Part shown: piece by piece, positions 9,334-16,504 of the stretch
Numbering within the stretch: position 1 is the first letter of the stretch
Layout of the letters: the number at the start of each line of letters is the position of its first letter
Assembly: GCA_030151225.1 (NCBI GenBank)
Contig: JASLEG010000184.1
Coordinates: 1 to 21,677 of the forward strand
Direction of reading: 5' to 3'
Origin: Burkholderia sp.
Lineage (GTDB): Bacteria; Pseudomonadota; Gammaproteobacteria; Burkholderiales; Burkholderiaceae
DNA length: 21,677 nucleotides
The notes under the pieces: generated by a model
Database searches by the model: none
What the model saw: the letters and a program-made list of their open reading frames with translations, nothing else
Told to the model about the DNA's origin: nothing
Translations under genes and position numbers: made by a program

Positions 9334-9350
9334 CCCGCCGCGGCGGGTCA
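9331..9350. repeat. Perfect 20-bp palindrome over the hisA stop codon
   Basis: TGACCCGCCG at 9331-9340 is followed immediately by its exact reverse complement at 9341-9350. It includes the hisA stop codon. As RNA it would fold with a small central loop; as DNA it could be a symmetric protein-binding site. No T-run follows. Confidence 0.75.
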
Positions 9351-9370
9351 CCACCCGCGTCTTCGCCCGA

Positions 9371-9392
9371 GCCGCCCGCGCCCGCGGGCGGC
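9371..9392 (+). other. Second hairpin in the hisA-hisF gap
   Basis: A 9-bp perfect stem pairs GCCGCCCGC (9371-9379) with GCGGGCGGC (9384-9392) around a GCCC loop. It ends 26 bases before the hisF start, and no T-run follows. It is probably an intercistronic RNA structure; its function is not known. Confidence 0.55.
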
Positions 9393-9418
9393 CTTACCTG
9401 CGGCACTTGTGCACCATC

Positions 9419-10191
<773 letters not shown>

Positions 10192-10192
<1 letters not shown>

Positions 10193-10623
10193 TGAACGAC
10201 GTGACGAACGCCGACCAGGGCGCCGCGCTGCCGGCGTGGCTCGACAAGGTGCGCTGGGACGCCAACGGCCTGGTGCCGGTGATCGCGCAGGAAGCGACCA
10301 CGGGCGACGTGCTGATGTTCGCGTGGATGAACCGCGAGGCGCTGGCCAGGACCGTCGAGACCGGCCGCGCCGTGTACTACTCGCGCTCGCGCGCGAAGCT
10401 GTGGTTCAAGGGCGAGGAATCGGGCCATGTGCAGCACGTGCACGAGGTGCGCCTCGACTGCGACGAGGACGTGGTGCTGCTGAAGATCGACCAGGTGTCG
10501 GGCATCGCGTGCCACACCGGCCGCCATTCCTGCTTCTTCCAGAAATTCGAGGGCACCGTGGAGACCGGCGACTGGGTCGCCGTCGAGCCGGTGCTGAAAG
10601 ACCCCGAGCACATCTACAAATGA
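10192..10623 (+). CDS. hisI: Phosphoribosyl-AMP cyclohydrolase
   Basis: HisI hydrolyses the adenine ring of PR-AMP, the third step of the pathway. It is 143 residues long and separate from HisE, unlike the fused enterobacterial HisIE. Zinc ligands by family comparison are Cys90 (LDCDEDV), Cys107 (ACHTGR) and Cys114 (HSCFF), with the metal-binding Asp cluster at residues 89-93. The FAWMNREAL and SRSRAKLWFKGEESGH signatures are intact. The start overlaps hisF by one base and the stop overlaps hisE (ATGA), which indicates tight translational coupling. Confidence 0.97.
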
Positions 10624-10985
10624 CCCAAACCACCAACGACACGCTGCTGCGGCTCGCGGCCGTGATCGACGGCCGCAAGGGCGGCGATCCCGAGCAATCC
10701 TACGTATCGCGCCTGTTCCACAAGGGCGACGACGCGGTCCTGAAGAAGGTCGGCGAGGAAGCCACCGAAGTGGTGCTGGCCGCCAAGGACGTGCGCCAGG
10801 GCGGCGCGCCCACGGCGCTGGTCGGCGAGGTGGCCGACCTCTGGTTCCACTGCCTCGTGATGCTGTCGCATTTCGATCTGAGCCCGGCCGACGTGCTGGC
10901 CGAGCTCGAGCGCCGCGAGGGCTTGTCCGGCCTCGAGGAAAAGGCGCTGCGCAAGCGCCGCGAGCGCGAGGAAAACGGCGGCTGA
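10620..10985 (+). CDS. hisE: Phosphoribosyl-ATP pyrophosphatase
   Basis: HisE removes pyrophosphate from PR-ATP, the second pathway step. The 121-residue all-alpha protein shows the MazG-like metal-binding pattern KVGEEATEVVLAAKD (around residues 42-56) and the EVADLWFHCLVML helix. It starts within the hisI stop codon. It is the last his gene; 49 bp separate it from the next gene, with no terminator seen, so the transcript may continue. Confidence 0.96.
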   Translation: MTQTTNDTLLRLAAVIDGRKGGDPEQSYVSRLFHKGDDAVLKKVGEEATEVVLAAKDVRQGGAPTALVGEVADLWFHCLVMLSHFDLSPADVLAELERREGLSGLEEKALRKRREREENGG

Positions 10986-11034
10986 CGCGCGTTTTGCGCG
11001 TGTGCCGTTGATGTCATCTTGGGAGCGTAGCATC

Positions 11035-11442
11035 GTGGAAGAGCCTTCGATCCAGCCCGGCGGGGTGCCCGCGCCGGTGAACTATCCGGGTGCGCAGTCG
11101 GCCGAGGAGCGCGACCGCTCGCTGAAGATCCTCACGCACGTGCTGTACGGGCTGTACGCGATCCACTGGTTCACGGGGGGCGTCACGGCGCTGGTGGCGA
11201 TCATCGTCAACTACGTGAAGCGCGAGGACGTGGTGGGCACGCGCTACCAGGCGCACTTCGAATGGCAGATCCGCACCTTCTGGCGGGTGCTGATCGCGAG
11301 CGTGATCGGCTTCGTGCTGATGTTCGTGGTGGTGGGCTTTTTCATTCTGGCCGCGGCCGGAATCTGGATGCTGTACCGTATCATCAAGGGTTGGCTGTAT
11401 CTGAACGACGACAAGCCGCTCGATCCCAAGGCCTGGTTCTGA
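11035..11442 (+). CDS. Small membrane protein resembling the DUF4870 family
   Basis: This is a 135-residue protein of unknown function. It has a Pro-rich cytosolic N-terminus and hydrophobic stretches at about residues 36-60 (LYGLYAIHWFTGGVTALVAIIV) and 81-110. The conserved DUF4870-like pattern YQAHFEWQIRTFW lies between them, and KGWLYLNDDKPL is at the C-terminus. I prefer GTG 11035 because GGAG lies about 9 bases upstream; an ATG at 11011 and a GTG at 11002 in the same frame are alternatives. It lies between hisE and tatA. Confidence 0.85.
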   Translation: MEEPSIQPGGVPAPVNYPGAQSAEERDRSLKILTHVLYGLYAIHWFTGGVTALVAIIVNYVKREDVVGTRYQAHFEWQIRTFWRVLIASVIGFVLMFVVVGFFILAAAGIWMLYRIIKGWLYLNDDKPLDPKAWF

Positions 11443-11671
11443 GGGCCGGCGGCGGCGGGTGCGCCGCTTGGTAGAATGCGGGGCCCCGTGGCACGGCCGG
11501 CCGAATGGTTCGGGCCGGTGAATGGTGAATACGGGGTCGCGATCCCGGGCGGATCGCGGCAGGGAATACACAGGCGGGCGGCGCACGGTGCGCGGCCCGT
11601 GCATCGGGAAACGGGCCGGCGCCGCCGGCCGTGGCAGCCGCGAGCGCGGCGAGGTTGAGGAGGGTGGCATC
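11443..11671 (+). other. 229-bp gap between the DUF4870-like gene and tatA
   Basis: No coding sequence is supported here. TAGAAT at 11472-11477 looks like a sigma-70 -10 element, but no convincing -35 lies 16-18 bases upstream. The short open frames inside are Arg/Gly/Pro-rich and look like GC-driven noise. From memory, other Burkholderia carry a HIT-family gene at this spot; I see no remnant of one. Confidence 0.5.
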
Positions 11672-11908
11672 ATGGGCGGATTGAGTATTTGGCACTGGCT
11701 GATCGTTTTGCTGATCGTCGTGATGGTGTTCGGCACCAAGAAGCTGCGCAATCTCGGCGGCGATCTGGGCGGCGCGGTCAAGGGCTTCAAGGACGGCATG
11801 AAGGACGGCGACACGCCGCCGGCCGAAGGCCAGCAACTGCCGCGCAACGGCACGGTGAACGTCGACGCGAAGGAAACGGCGCGTTCGTCCGATTCGAACA
11901 AGGCGTGA
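11672..11908 (+). CDS. tatA: Sec-independent translocase subunit TatA
   Basis: TatA oligomerises to form the pore-like part of the twin-arginine translocase in the inner membrane. The 78-residue protein has the short N-terminal membrane span (WHWLIVLLIVVMVFG), the FGTKKLRNLG hinge, an amphipathic helix (GGDLGGAVKGFKDGMK) and a polar tail. The ATG 11672 is preceded by a strong GAGGAGGG ribosome-binding site at about 11657-11664; the frame stays open upstream but reads as Arg-rich noise. It is the first of tatABC. Confidence 0.96.
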   Translation: MGGLSIWHWLIVLLIVVMVFGTKKLRNLGGDLGGAVKGFKDGMKDGDTPPAEGQQLPRNGTVNVDAKETARSSDSNKA

Positions 11909-11934
11909 TCGCCGCGCACTGACGGGACGCCTCG

Positions 11935-12471
11935 ATGCTCGACCTCGGTCTTTCGAAGATGGCGCTGATCGGCGTCGTCGCGCTCGTGGTGCTCGGCCCC
12001 GAGCGCCTGCCGCGCGTCGCGCGCACGGCCGGCGCACTGTTCGGGCGCGCGCAGCGCTACATCAACGAAGTGAAGGCCGAGGTGTCGCGCGAGATCGAAC
12101 TCGACGCGCTGCGCACCATGAAGACCGACTTCGAGAGCGCCGCGCGCAACGTCGAGAACACGATTCACGACAACCTGCGCCAGCACGAGCAGGATCTCAA
12201 CGAGGCGTGGACCTCGGCGGTCGGCGGTGATGCCGGCGCGTCGCAGTCGGCACCGGTCTCGGTGGGCGCGGACGACACCGCGTACGCCTGGCAGGGCAGC
12301 CCGGTCAGCGCCACCTTCACGCCGAAGCGCCGCAACTGGCGCGTGAAGCAGACGGCGATGCCCGTCTGGTACAAGCGCGCCACCACGCGCCGCACTCGCG
12401 TGCAGTCGGGTGCCGCGCGCGTCGCGCGTCATCAGCCCGCCAGCCTGCGTCGCCCCACGCGCTTCCTCTGA
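11935..12471 (+). CDS. tatB: Sec-independent translocase subunit TatB
   Basis: TatB forms the signal-peptide receptor with TatC. The 178-residue protein has the N-terminal span (MALIGVVALVVLG), the LGPERLPRVART hinge and a long amphipathic helix (residues 25-75). The last 45 or so residues are unusually basic (RRNWRVKQ, RATTRRTRVQ, LRRPTRF), more so than E. coli TatB, whose tail is dispensable. It lies 26 bp after tatA and 44 bp before tatC. Confidence 0.94.
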   Translation: MLDLGLSKMALIGVVALVVLGPERLPRVARTAGALFGRAQRYINEVKAEVSREIELDALRTMKTDFESAARNVENTIHDNLRQHEQDLNEAWTSAVGGDAGASQSAPVSVGADDTAYAWQGSPVSATFTPKRRNWRVKQTAMPVWYKRATTRRTRVQSGAARVARHQPASLRRPTRFL

Positions 12472-12515
12472 TCGAGCACGATGAAGCGCGCCCATCACTT
12501 CACTCGAGGGCCGGT

Positions 12516-13298
12516 GTGAGCGACCCCCAGCACAACCCGGACGAAGGCCGGGAAGAAACCTTCATCTCCCATCTCGTCGAACTGCGCACGCGTCTCGTGC
12601 GAGCGGGGCTGGCCGTGCTCGTGGTGTTCGTGGGGCTGGTGTACTGGGCGCCCGACATCTTCCGGCTGCTGGCCCGCCCGCTGATGCAGAACCTGCCGCG
12701 TGACGGCAAGATGATCGTGACCGACGTGACCGGCTCGTTCTTCGTGCCGATGAAGGTCACGATGCTGGTGGCGCTGGTGATCGCGCTGCCGGTGGTGCTG
12801 TACCAGATCTGGGCCTTCGTGGCGCCGGGGCTCTACCAGCACGAGAAGCGGCTCGTGATGCCGCTCGTGAGCAGCAGCTACTTCCTGTTCCTGTGCGGCA
12901 TGGCCTTCGCGTACTTCGTGGTGTTCCCCACCATCTTCCGCGTGATGGCGCACTACAACGCGCCGCTCGGCGCGGAGATGACCACCGACATCGACAACTA
13001 CGTGAGCTTCGTGCTGGGCATGTTCCTCGCGTTCGGCGTGACCTTCGAGGTGCCGGTCGTGGTGGTGCTGCTGGTGCGCATGGGCGTGCTGCCGCTCAGG
13101 AAGCTCAAGGAAATCCGGCCCTACGTGATCGTGGGCGCGTTCGTGGTGTCGGCCGTGGTCACGCCGCCGGACGTGTTCTCGCAGCTGATGCTGGCGCTGC
13201 CGCTGATCGTGCTGTACGAGATCGGGTTGCTGGCCGCGCGGATCTTCGTGGGCGATCGCCCGAAGGTCGAAGACGAGGAATCGCAGGCCGCGGGCTGA
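12516..13298 (+). CDS. tatC: Sec-independent translocase subunit TatC
   Basis: TatC recognises twin-arginine signal peptides. The 260-residue protein has six predicted spans and the conserved N-terminal SHLVELRTRL. It also has FVAPGLYQHEKR, with Glu110 matching E. coli Glu103, and FEVPV with Glu178 matching Glu170. The start is GTG 12516, preceded by GAGGG at 12506-12510; no ATG is available near the conserved N-terminus. An intrinsic terminator follows 30 bp after the stop, ending the transcript. Confidence 0.96.
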   Translation: MSDPQHNPDEGREETFISHLVELRTRLVRAGLAVLVVFVGLVYWAPDIFRLLARPLMQNLPRDGKMIVTDVTGSFFVPMKVTMLVALVIALPVVLYQIWAFVAPGLYQHEKRLVMPLVSSSYFLFLCGMAFAYFVVFPTIFRVMAHYNAPLGAEMTTDIDNYVSFVLGMFLAFGVTFEVPVVVVLLVRMGVLPLRKLKEIRPYVIVGAFVVSAVVTPPDVFSQLMLALPLIVLYEIGLLAARIFVGDRPKVEDEESQAAG

Positions 13299-13327
13299 GC
13301 ACGCGAAGCGCATCGAGCAGGTGAACA

Positions 13328-13350
13328 GGGCAGCCGAGGCTGCCCTTTTT
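13328..13350 (+). terminator. Intrinsic terminator downstream of tatC
   Basis: GGGCAGCC (13328-13335) pairs with GGCTGCCC (13338-13345), effectively with a 4-nt CGAG loop, and five T follow. It lies between the convergent tatC and the minus-strand gene. On the minus strand there is no T-run after the hairpin, so it should act mainly on tatC transcripts. Confidence 0.9.
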
Positions 13351-13364
13351 CATGCCGGCGCCAA

Positions 13365-13388
13365 TGGCGTCTTGGCGTCTTGGCGTCA
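13365..13388. repeat. Three tandem copies of an 8-bp unit
   Basis: TGGCGTCT at 13365-13372 and again at 13373-13380 is followed by TGGCGTCA at 13381-13388. The last copy contains the stop codon of the minus-strand gene. This is probably replication slippage. Confidence 0.8.
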
Positions 13389-15125
13389 CGACGCGACCGC
13401 GCCCAGCTCGACGTCGGGCGGCAATTCCTCCACGCGCGCCACGCCGGGCACCACGCTGCGCGCGTGCCGCACGAAGGTGTCGTGCAGCGTGTGGCCGATG
13501 CCGTGCATCGCGCTTTGCAGTTGCGAACCGTCGAGCTGCGAGAACTTGCGCATCGCGGCCTCGAGCCCGCGCGCCGACAGGCTGCCGACGGTGCCCGGCA
13601 GCGTGGCGTTCAGCGCGCTCATCACGAGCGAGCCGATCAGCAGCCCCGACAGCCCCTTCTCCATGAAATCCCCGCCGGCCTTGTTCGCGCACAGCATCAC
13701 GAGCAGCACCACGCTGAGCCCCGAGAAGGTCTTGAACTCCTCGAGCGCGTCCTTGGCCGACACGTTCGGGTTGTCGACGAAGCTCGCCATCAGCGAGATC
13801 GTGAAGGCCGCGTCCGAGCCGAGATCGACCACGCCGATCATGTCGGGGATCATCAGCGCGGCCGTGGCCAGCGTGACCATCGCGGTGAACGCGGTCAGCG
13901 CGATCTTGGCCATGCGGTCGGGGTTGTCGGCCGCGACCGGCGCGCTTTCGCCGAGCGTGAGCATCGCGTCCTCGGCCACCGCGCTGTAGGCGCTCAGTGC
14001 GAGCTGCACCTGCTTCGAGGTCTGCGGGCTCAGCGCCTTCGCGTCGCCTTCCACGAACGTGTCGCGCGTGTCGCGCAGCGCGGCGTTCTCGGTCAGCGTC
14101 ATGTCGCGAATGCCCGCGAGCGCGTCGCGCATGGCGGGTGCGAGGCCGTCGCCGATCTTCCTGAGCTTCGGCTCGGGCGTGCCCTTGATCCAGCGATTGA
14201 ACTTGTGGCGCGTTTCCTTGCGCATGAAGCCGAGGAACAGCAGCGCCGTGGACACCACCGCCGCGCCCATGTCGAGGCCGATGTTCGAGCTCAGATGCAG
14301 CGACGGCTTGACGAAGGTCGGCACCAGGAATTCGAGCGCCTGCATCACGTTCGCATAGTTGCGGGTCCAGGCGCGATCGAGGATCAGCCCGTTGCTGGTG
14401 GTGGGCGCGCGCACGATGCCGATGCCTTCGAGCACCGTCTTCGTGACGAGCGCGAACAGCTCGGCCGCGAACTGCTGCTGCCGCGGCTGACCGACCATCG
14501 GCACGATGAACGGGATGATGGCCGGCACGAGGTTGGCGCCGAGCACCTTGCCGGCGGTCGCGAGCGCGTCCTGGTCGTGCTCGAAGCCGCGCAGCTGGGT
14601 GCGCACCTCGCCGAGCTTTGCCTTGAGACGCGCTGCGAGTTCGTCGGGCAGGCCAGCCGAGTCGACGCGCTGCTCGATCACGTCGAGGTTGTGCAGCAGG
14701 CGCGGCAGGTTCGCGCCCTCGCTGGCGCCGTCGCGCAGTTGCTCGACGAACTCGCGGTCGTTCTGCGTCCTGCCGAGCCCGAGCAGCGCAGTCGCGTCGA
14801 TCTGGCGCAGCGCCTTCGTGGTGCGATCGAGGGGCGGCGGATTGGTGTCGCGGGGCGCGCGACCGTGGGCCAGCGGGGTGGGGAGCGGGGCGGCGTCGGC
14901 GCTCGAGGCAGCCGCGCTTGCCGGCGCCGCCGCGTGCCCGAGCGCGGCCGGTGCGCTGCGGGTGCGATGCAGCGCCGGGCGCGTGGTCAGGCCATCCAGC
15001 GTGCCGGCATGTGGGCTGCCGCGCGGTGCGCCGGCGTTGGTGGTGGAGGCGGGAGCCGCATCGGGCTCGTGCGCGGCGGACGTGGACGGGGGCGAGGAAG
15101 CGGCACGACGGATCGACGGTGGCAT
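13386..15125 (-). CDS. Protein of unknown family, candidate HrpB-regulated type III secreted protein
   Basis: I do not recognise the family of this 579-residue protein. Residues 1-100 are Ala/Pro/Ser-rich and likely disordered (7 Ser and 9 Pro in the first 50). There is no Sec signal, no acidic residue before Glu20, and Pro at position 3, matching export patterns described for Pseudomonas syringae effectors. Residues 100-190 are helical and charged. Hydrophobic stretches occur near 196-212, 285-301, 407-436, 468-482 and 490-517, so the protein could enter membranes. The only plausible start is ATG 15125; no clear ribosome-binding site is seen. A perfect PIP/hrpII promoter lies upstream (see 15198-15258). 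It separates tatC from the HtrA-type protease gene, with base composition like its neighbours. A non-secreted membrane protein remains possible. Confidence 0.8.
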   Translation of the reverse strand: MPPSIRRAASSPPSTSAAHEPDAAPASTTNAGAPRGSPHAGTLDGLTTRPALHRTRSAPAALGHAAAPASAAASSADAAPLPTPLAHGRAPRDTNPPPLDRTTKALRQIDATALLGLGRTQNDREFVEQLRDGASEGANLPRLLHNLDVIEQRVDSAGLPDELAARLKAKLGEVRTQLRGFEHDQDALATAGKVLGANLVPAIIPFIVPMVGQPRQQQFAAELFALVTKTVLEGIGIVRAPTTSNGLILDRAWTRNYANVMQALEFLVPTFVKPSLHLSSNIGLDMGAAVVSTALLFLGFMRKETRHKFNRWIKGTPEPKLRKIGDGLAPAMRDALAGIRDMTLTENAALRDTRDTFVEGDAKALSPQTSKQVQLALSAYSAVAEDAMLTLGESAPVAADNPDRMAKIALTAFTAMVTLATAALMIPDMIGVVDLGSDAAFTISLMASFVDNPNVSAKDALEEFKTFSGLSVVLLVMLCANKAGGDFMEKGLSGLLIGSLVMSALNATLPGTVGSLSARGLEAAMRKFSQLDGSQLQSAMHGIGHTLHDTFVRHARSVVPGVARVEELPPDVELGAVAS

Positions 15126-15197
15126 GCGGGGCGGCGGCCGCCCGCGCCGCCTCGTGGGCCGCGCCGGTCAGGCCGCGAAAGGATCGTGAAGCCGCGC

Positions 15198-15258
15198 ATT
15201 GTGCCGATTTGCGCGCCTCGCCCGGGCAGCGATGCGAAGCGGATATTGGGCGACCGAA
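15198..15258 (-). promoter_or_regulatory. PIP / hrpII box with -10 element (HrpB/HrpX-type promoter)
   Basis: Reading the minus strand, TTCGG starts at 15258 and, after exactly 15 bases, TTCGC occupies 15238-15234. This fits the TTCGB-N15-TTCGB consensus recognised by AraC-type HrpB/HrpX activators of type III secretion regulons. Thirty bases further on, CACAAT (15203-15198) fits the YANNNT -10 consensus at the required 30-32 base spacing. Transcription would begin near 15190, about 65 bases before the start codon of the 579-residue gene. Nothing else lies downstream for it to drive. Confidence 0.8.
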
Positions 15259-15268
15259 GCGGCCGCCC
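15248..15268 (-). other. Hairpin after the HtrA-type protease gene, overlapping the PIP box
   Basis: In minus-strand RNA, GGGCGGCCG (15268-15260) pairs with CGGTCGCCC (15256-15248) around a 3-nt loop, with one G-T wobble. It starts 7 bases after the protease stop codon. No T-run follows. The loop and the 3' arm include the upstream TTCG half-site of the PIP box. Confidence 0.5.
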
Positions 15269-15274
15269 GCCGGC

Positions 15275-16483
15275 TCATTCCGCGTCGTCGTTGTTCTGGT
15301 CGTCGGCGGCCTGCTTCGGCGGCGGCGGGCGCTTGCCGATCACGACCGTGACGTCGAAGGTGCGTGTCTTGCGCACCACCTGCACCTTGGCCGCGGTGCC
15401 GGGCTTGATCTGCGCCACCACGTTCAGCAGCTTGGTGGTGTCGGTGATCGGCTCGTCGTTGACCGTGGTGAGGATGTCGCCGGGCCTGATGCCGGCCTTG
15501 TCGGCCGGGCCGCCCTGCAGCACGCCGGCCACGATCGCGCCGGACTTCTGCTGCAGCCCGAACGAATCGGCGATCTCGGGCGTGAGATCCTGCGGCTCCA
15601 CGCCGATCCAGCCGCGCGTGACCGCGCCGGTGGTGATGATGCTTTCCAGCACGGTGCGCGCGGTGGACACCGGAATCGCGAAGCCGATGCCGAGCGAGCC
15701 GCCCGAGCGCGAGTAGATCGCCGTGTTGATGCCGAGCAGGTTGCCGTTCACGTCCACCAGCGCGCCGCCCGAATTGCCGGGATTGATCGGCGCGTCGGTC
15801 TGGATGAAGTTCTCGAAGGTGTTGATGCCGAGGTGATTGCGGCCGAGCGCGCTGATGATGCCCATCGTGACCGTCTGGCCCACGCCGAACGGATTGCCGA
15901 TCGCGAGCACCACGTCGCCCACGCGCGCCTTGTCCGAGCGGCCGAGCGTGATGGTGGGCAGGTTCGTGAGGTTGATCTTGAGCACGGCCAGATCGGTTTC
16001 GGGATCGTTGCCGATCACCTTGGCCGTGGAGGTGCGGCCGTCGGCCAGCGCCACCTCGATCTGGTCGGCGCCTTCCACCACGTGCTGGTTGGTTAGAATG
16101 TAACCTTCCGAGCTAACAATCACGCCCGAGCCGAGGTTCGAGGCCGGTTCTTCCTGTTGCCGGTGCGGATTGCGGTCGCCGAAGAAATACCGGAACAGCG
16201 GATCCTTGGCGCGCGGGTCGGGCGGCAGCGAGCCGTCCTTGCTGGAAAACACGTTGACCACGGCCGGCATCGCCTTTTGCGCCGCGTCCGCGTAGGAGGT
16301 TTGAGCCGGCGCGCTGCCCACGCCGGGCGCGACCTCGCGCAGCGCGACGATCGGCGCGGCAAGCTGCTTGCCGAGTTGCCCCTGATGCTGCAGCCACTGC
16401 GGCTTGAGGGTCGCGACGATGAACATCAGCGCGAGCAGCACCGTCACGGCCTGTGCGAAGAACAGCCAGAAGCGTCTAAGCAT
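15275..16483 (-). CDS. Membrane-anchored HtrA/DegS-type serine protease with one PDZ domain
   Basis: This 402-residue periplasmic protease of the S1C (Do/HtrA) family is likely involved in envelope quality control or stress signalling. Residues 5-25 form a signal anchor. The trypsin-like domain has the triad His134 (TNQHVVEG), Asp164 (ETDLAVL) and Ser238 (NPGNSGGAL). A single PDZ domain covers about 290-383 and contains RGWIGVEPQDL and GIRPGDIL. One PDZ and an uncleaved anchor match DegS architecture rather than the two-PDZ DegP. Whether it does DegS's anti-sigma cleavage job is inference. The tail is short and acidic (DDQNNDDAE). The start ATG 16483 is only 21 bp from the divergent NIF3 gene; no clear ribosome-binding site is seen. 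Confidence 0.94.
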   Translation of the reverse strand: MLRRFWLFFAQAVTVLLALMFIVATLKPQWLQHQGQLGKQLAAPIVALREVAPGVGSAPAQTSYADAAQKAMPAVVNVFSSKDGSLPPDPRAKDPLFRYFFGDRNPHRQQEEPASNLGSGVIVSSEGYILTNQHVVEGADQIEVALADGRTSTAKVIGNDPETDLAVLKINLTNLPTITLGRSDKARVGDVVLAIGNPFGVGQTVTMGIISALGRNHLGINTFENFIQTDAPINPGNSGGALVDVNGNLLGINTAIYSRSGGSLGIGFAIPVSTARTVLESIITTGAVTRGWIGVEPQDLTPEIADSFGLQQKSGAIVAGVLQGGPADKAGIRPGDILTTVNDEPITDTTKLLNVVAQIKPGTAAKVQVVRKTRTFDVTVVIGKRPPPPKQAADDQNNDDAE

Positions 16484-16504
16484 GTGAAGAGATTAGGGGA
16501 ATAT

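Noticed and set aside
15176..15179. A third CGAA near the PIP box as part of an additional box
   Set aside because: It has no partner at 16-base spacing, so it is not part of a second site.
13380..15716. 778-codon plus-strand open frame across the candidate effector and the protease gene
   Set aside because: Its translation is Arg/His/Gln-rich without motifs and spans two unrelated minus-strand genes. The minus-strand frame has membrane segments, a proper start and a promoter.
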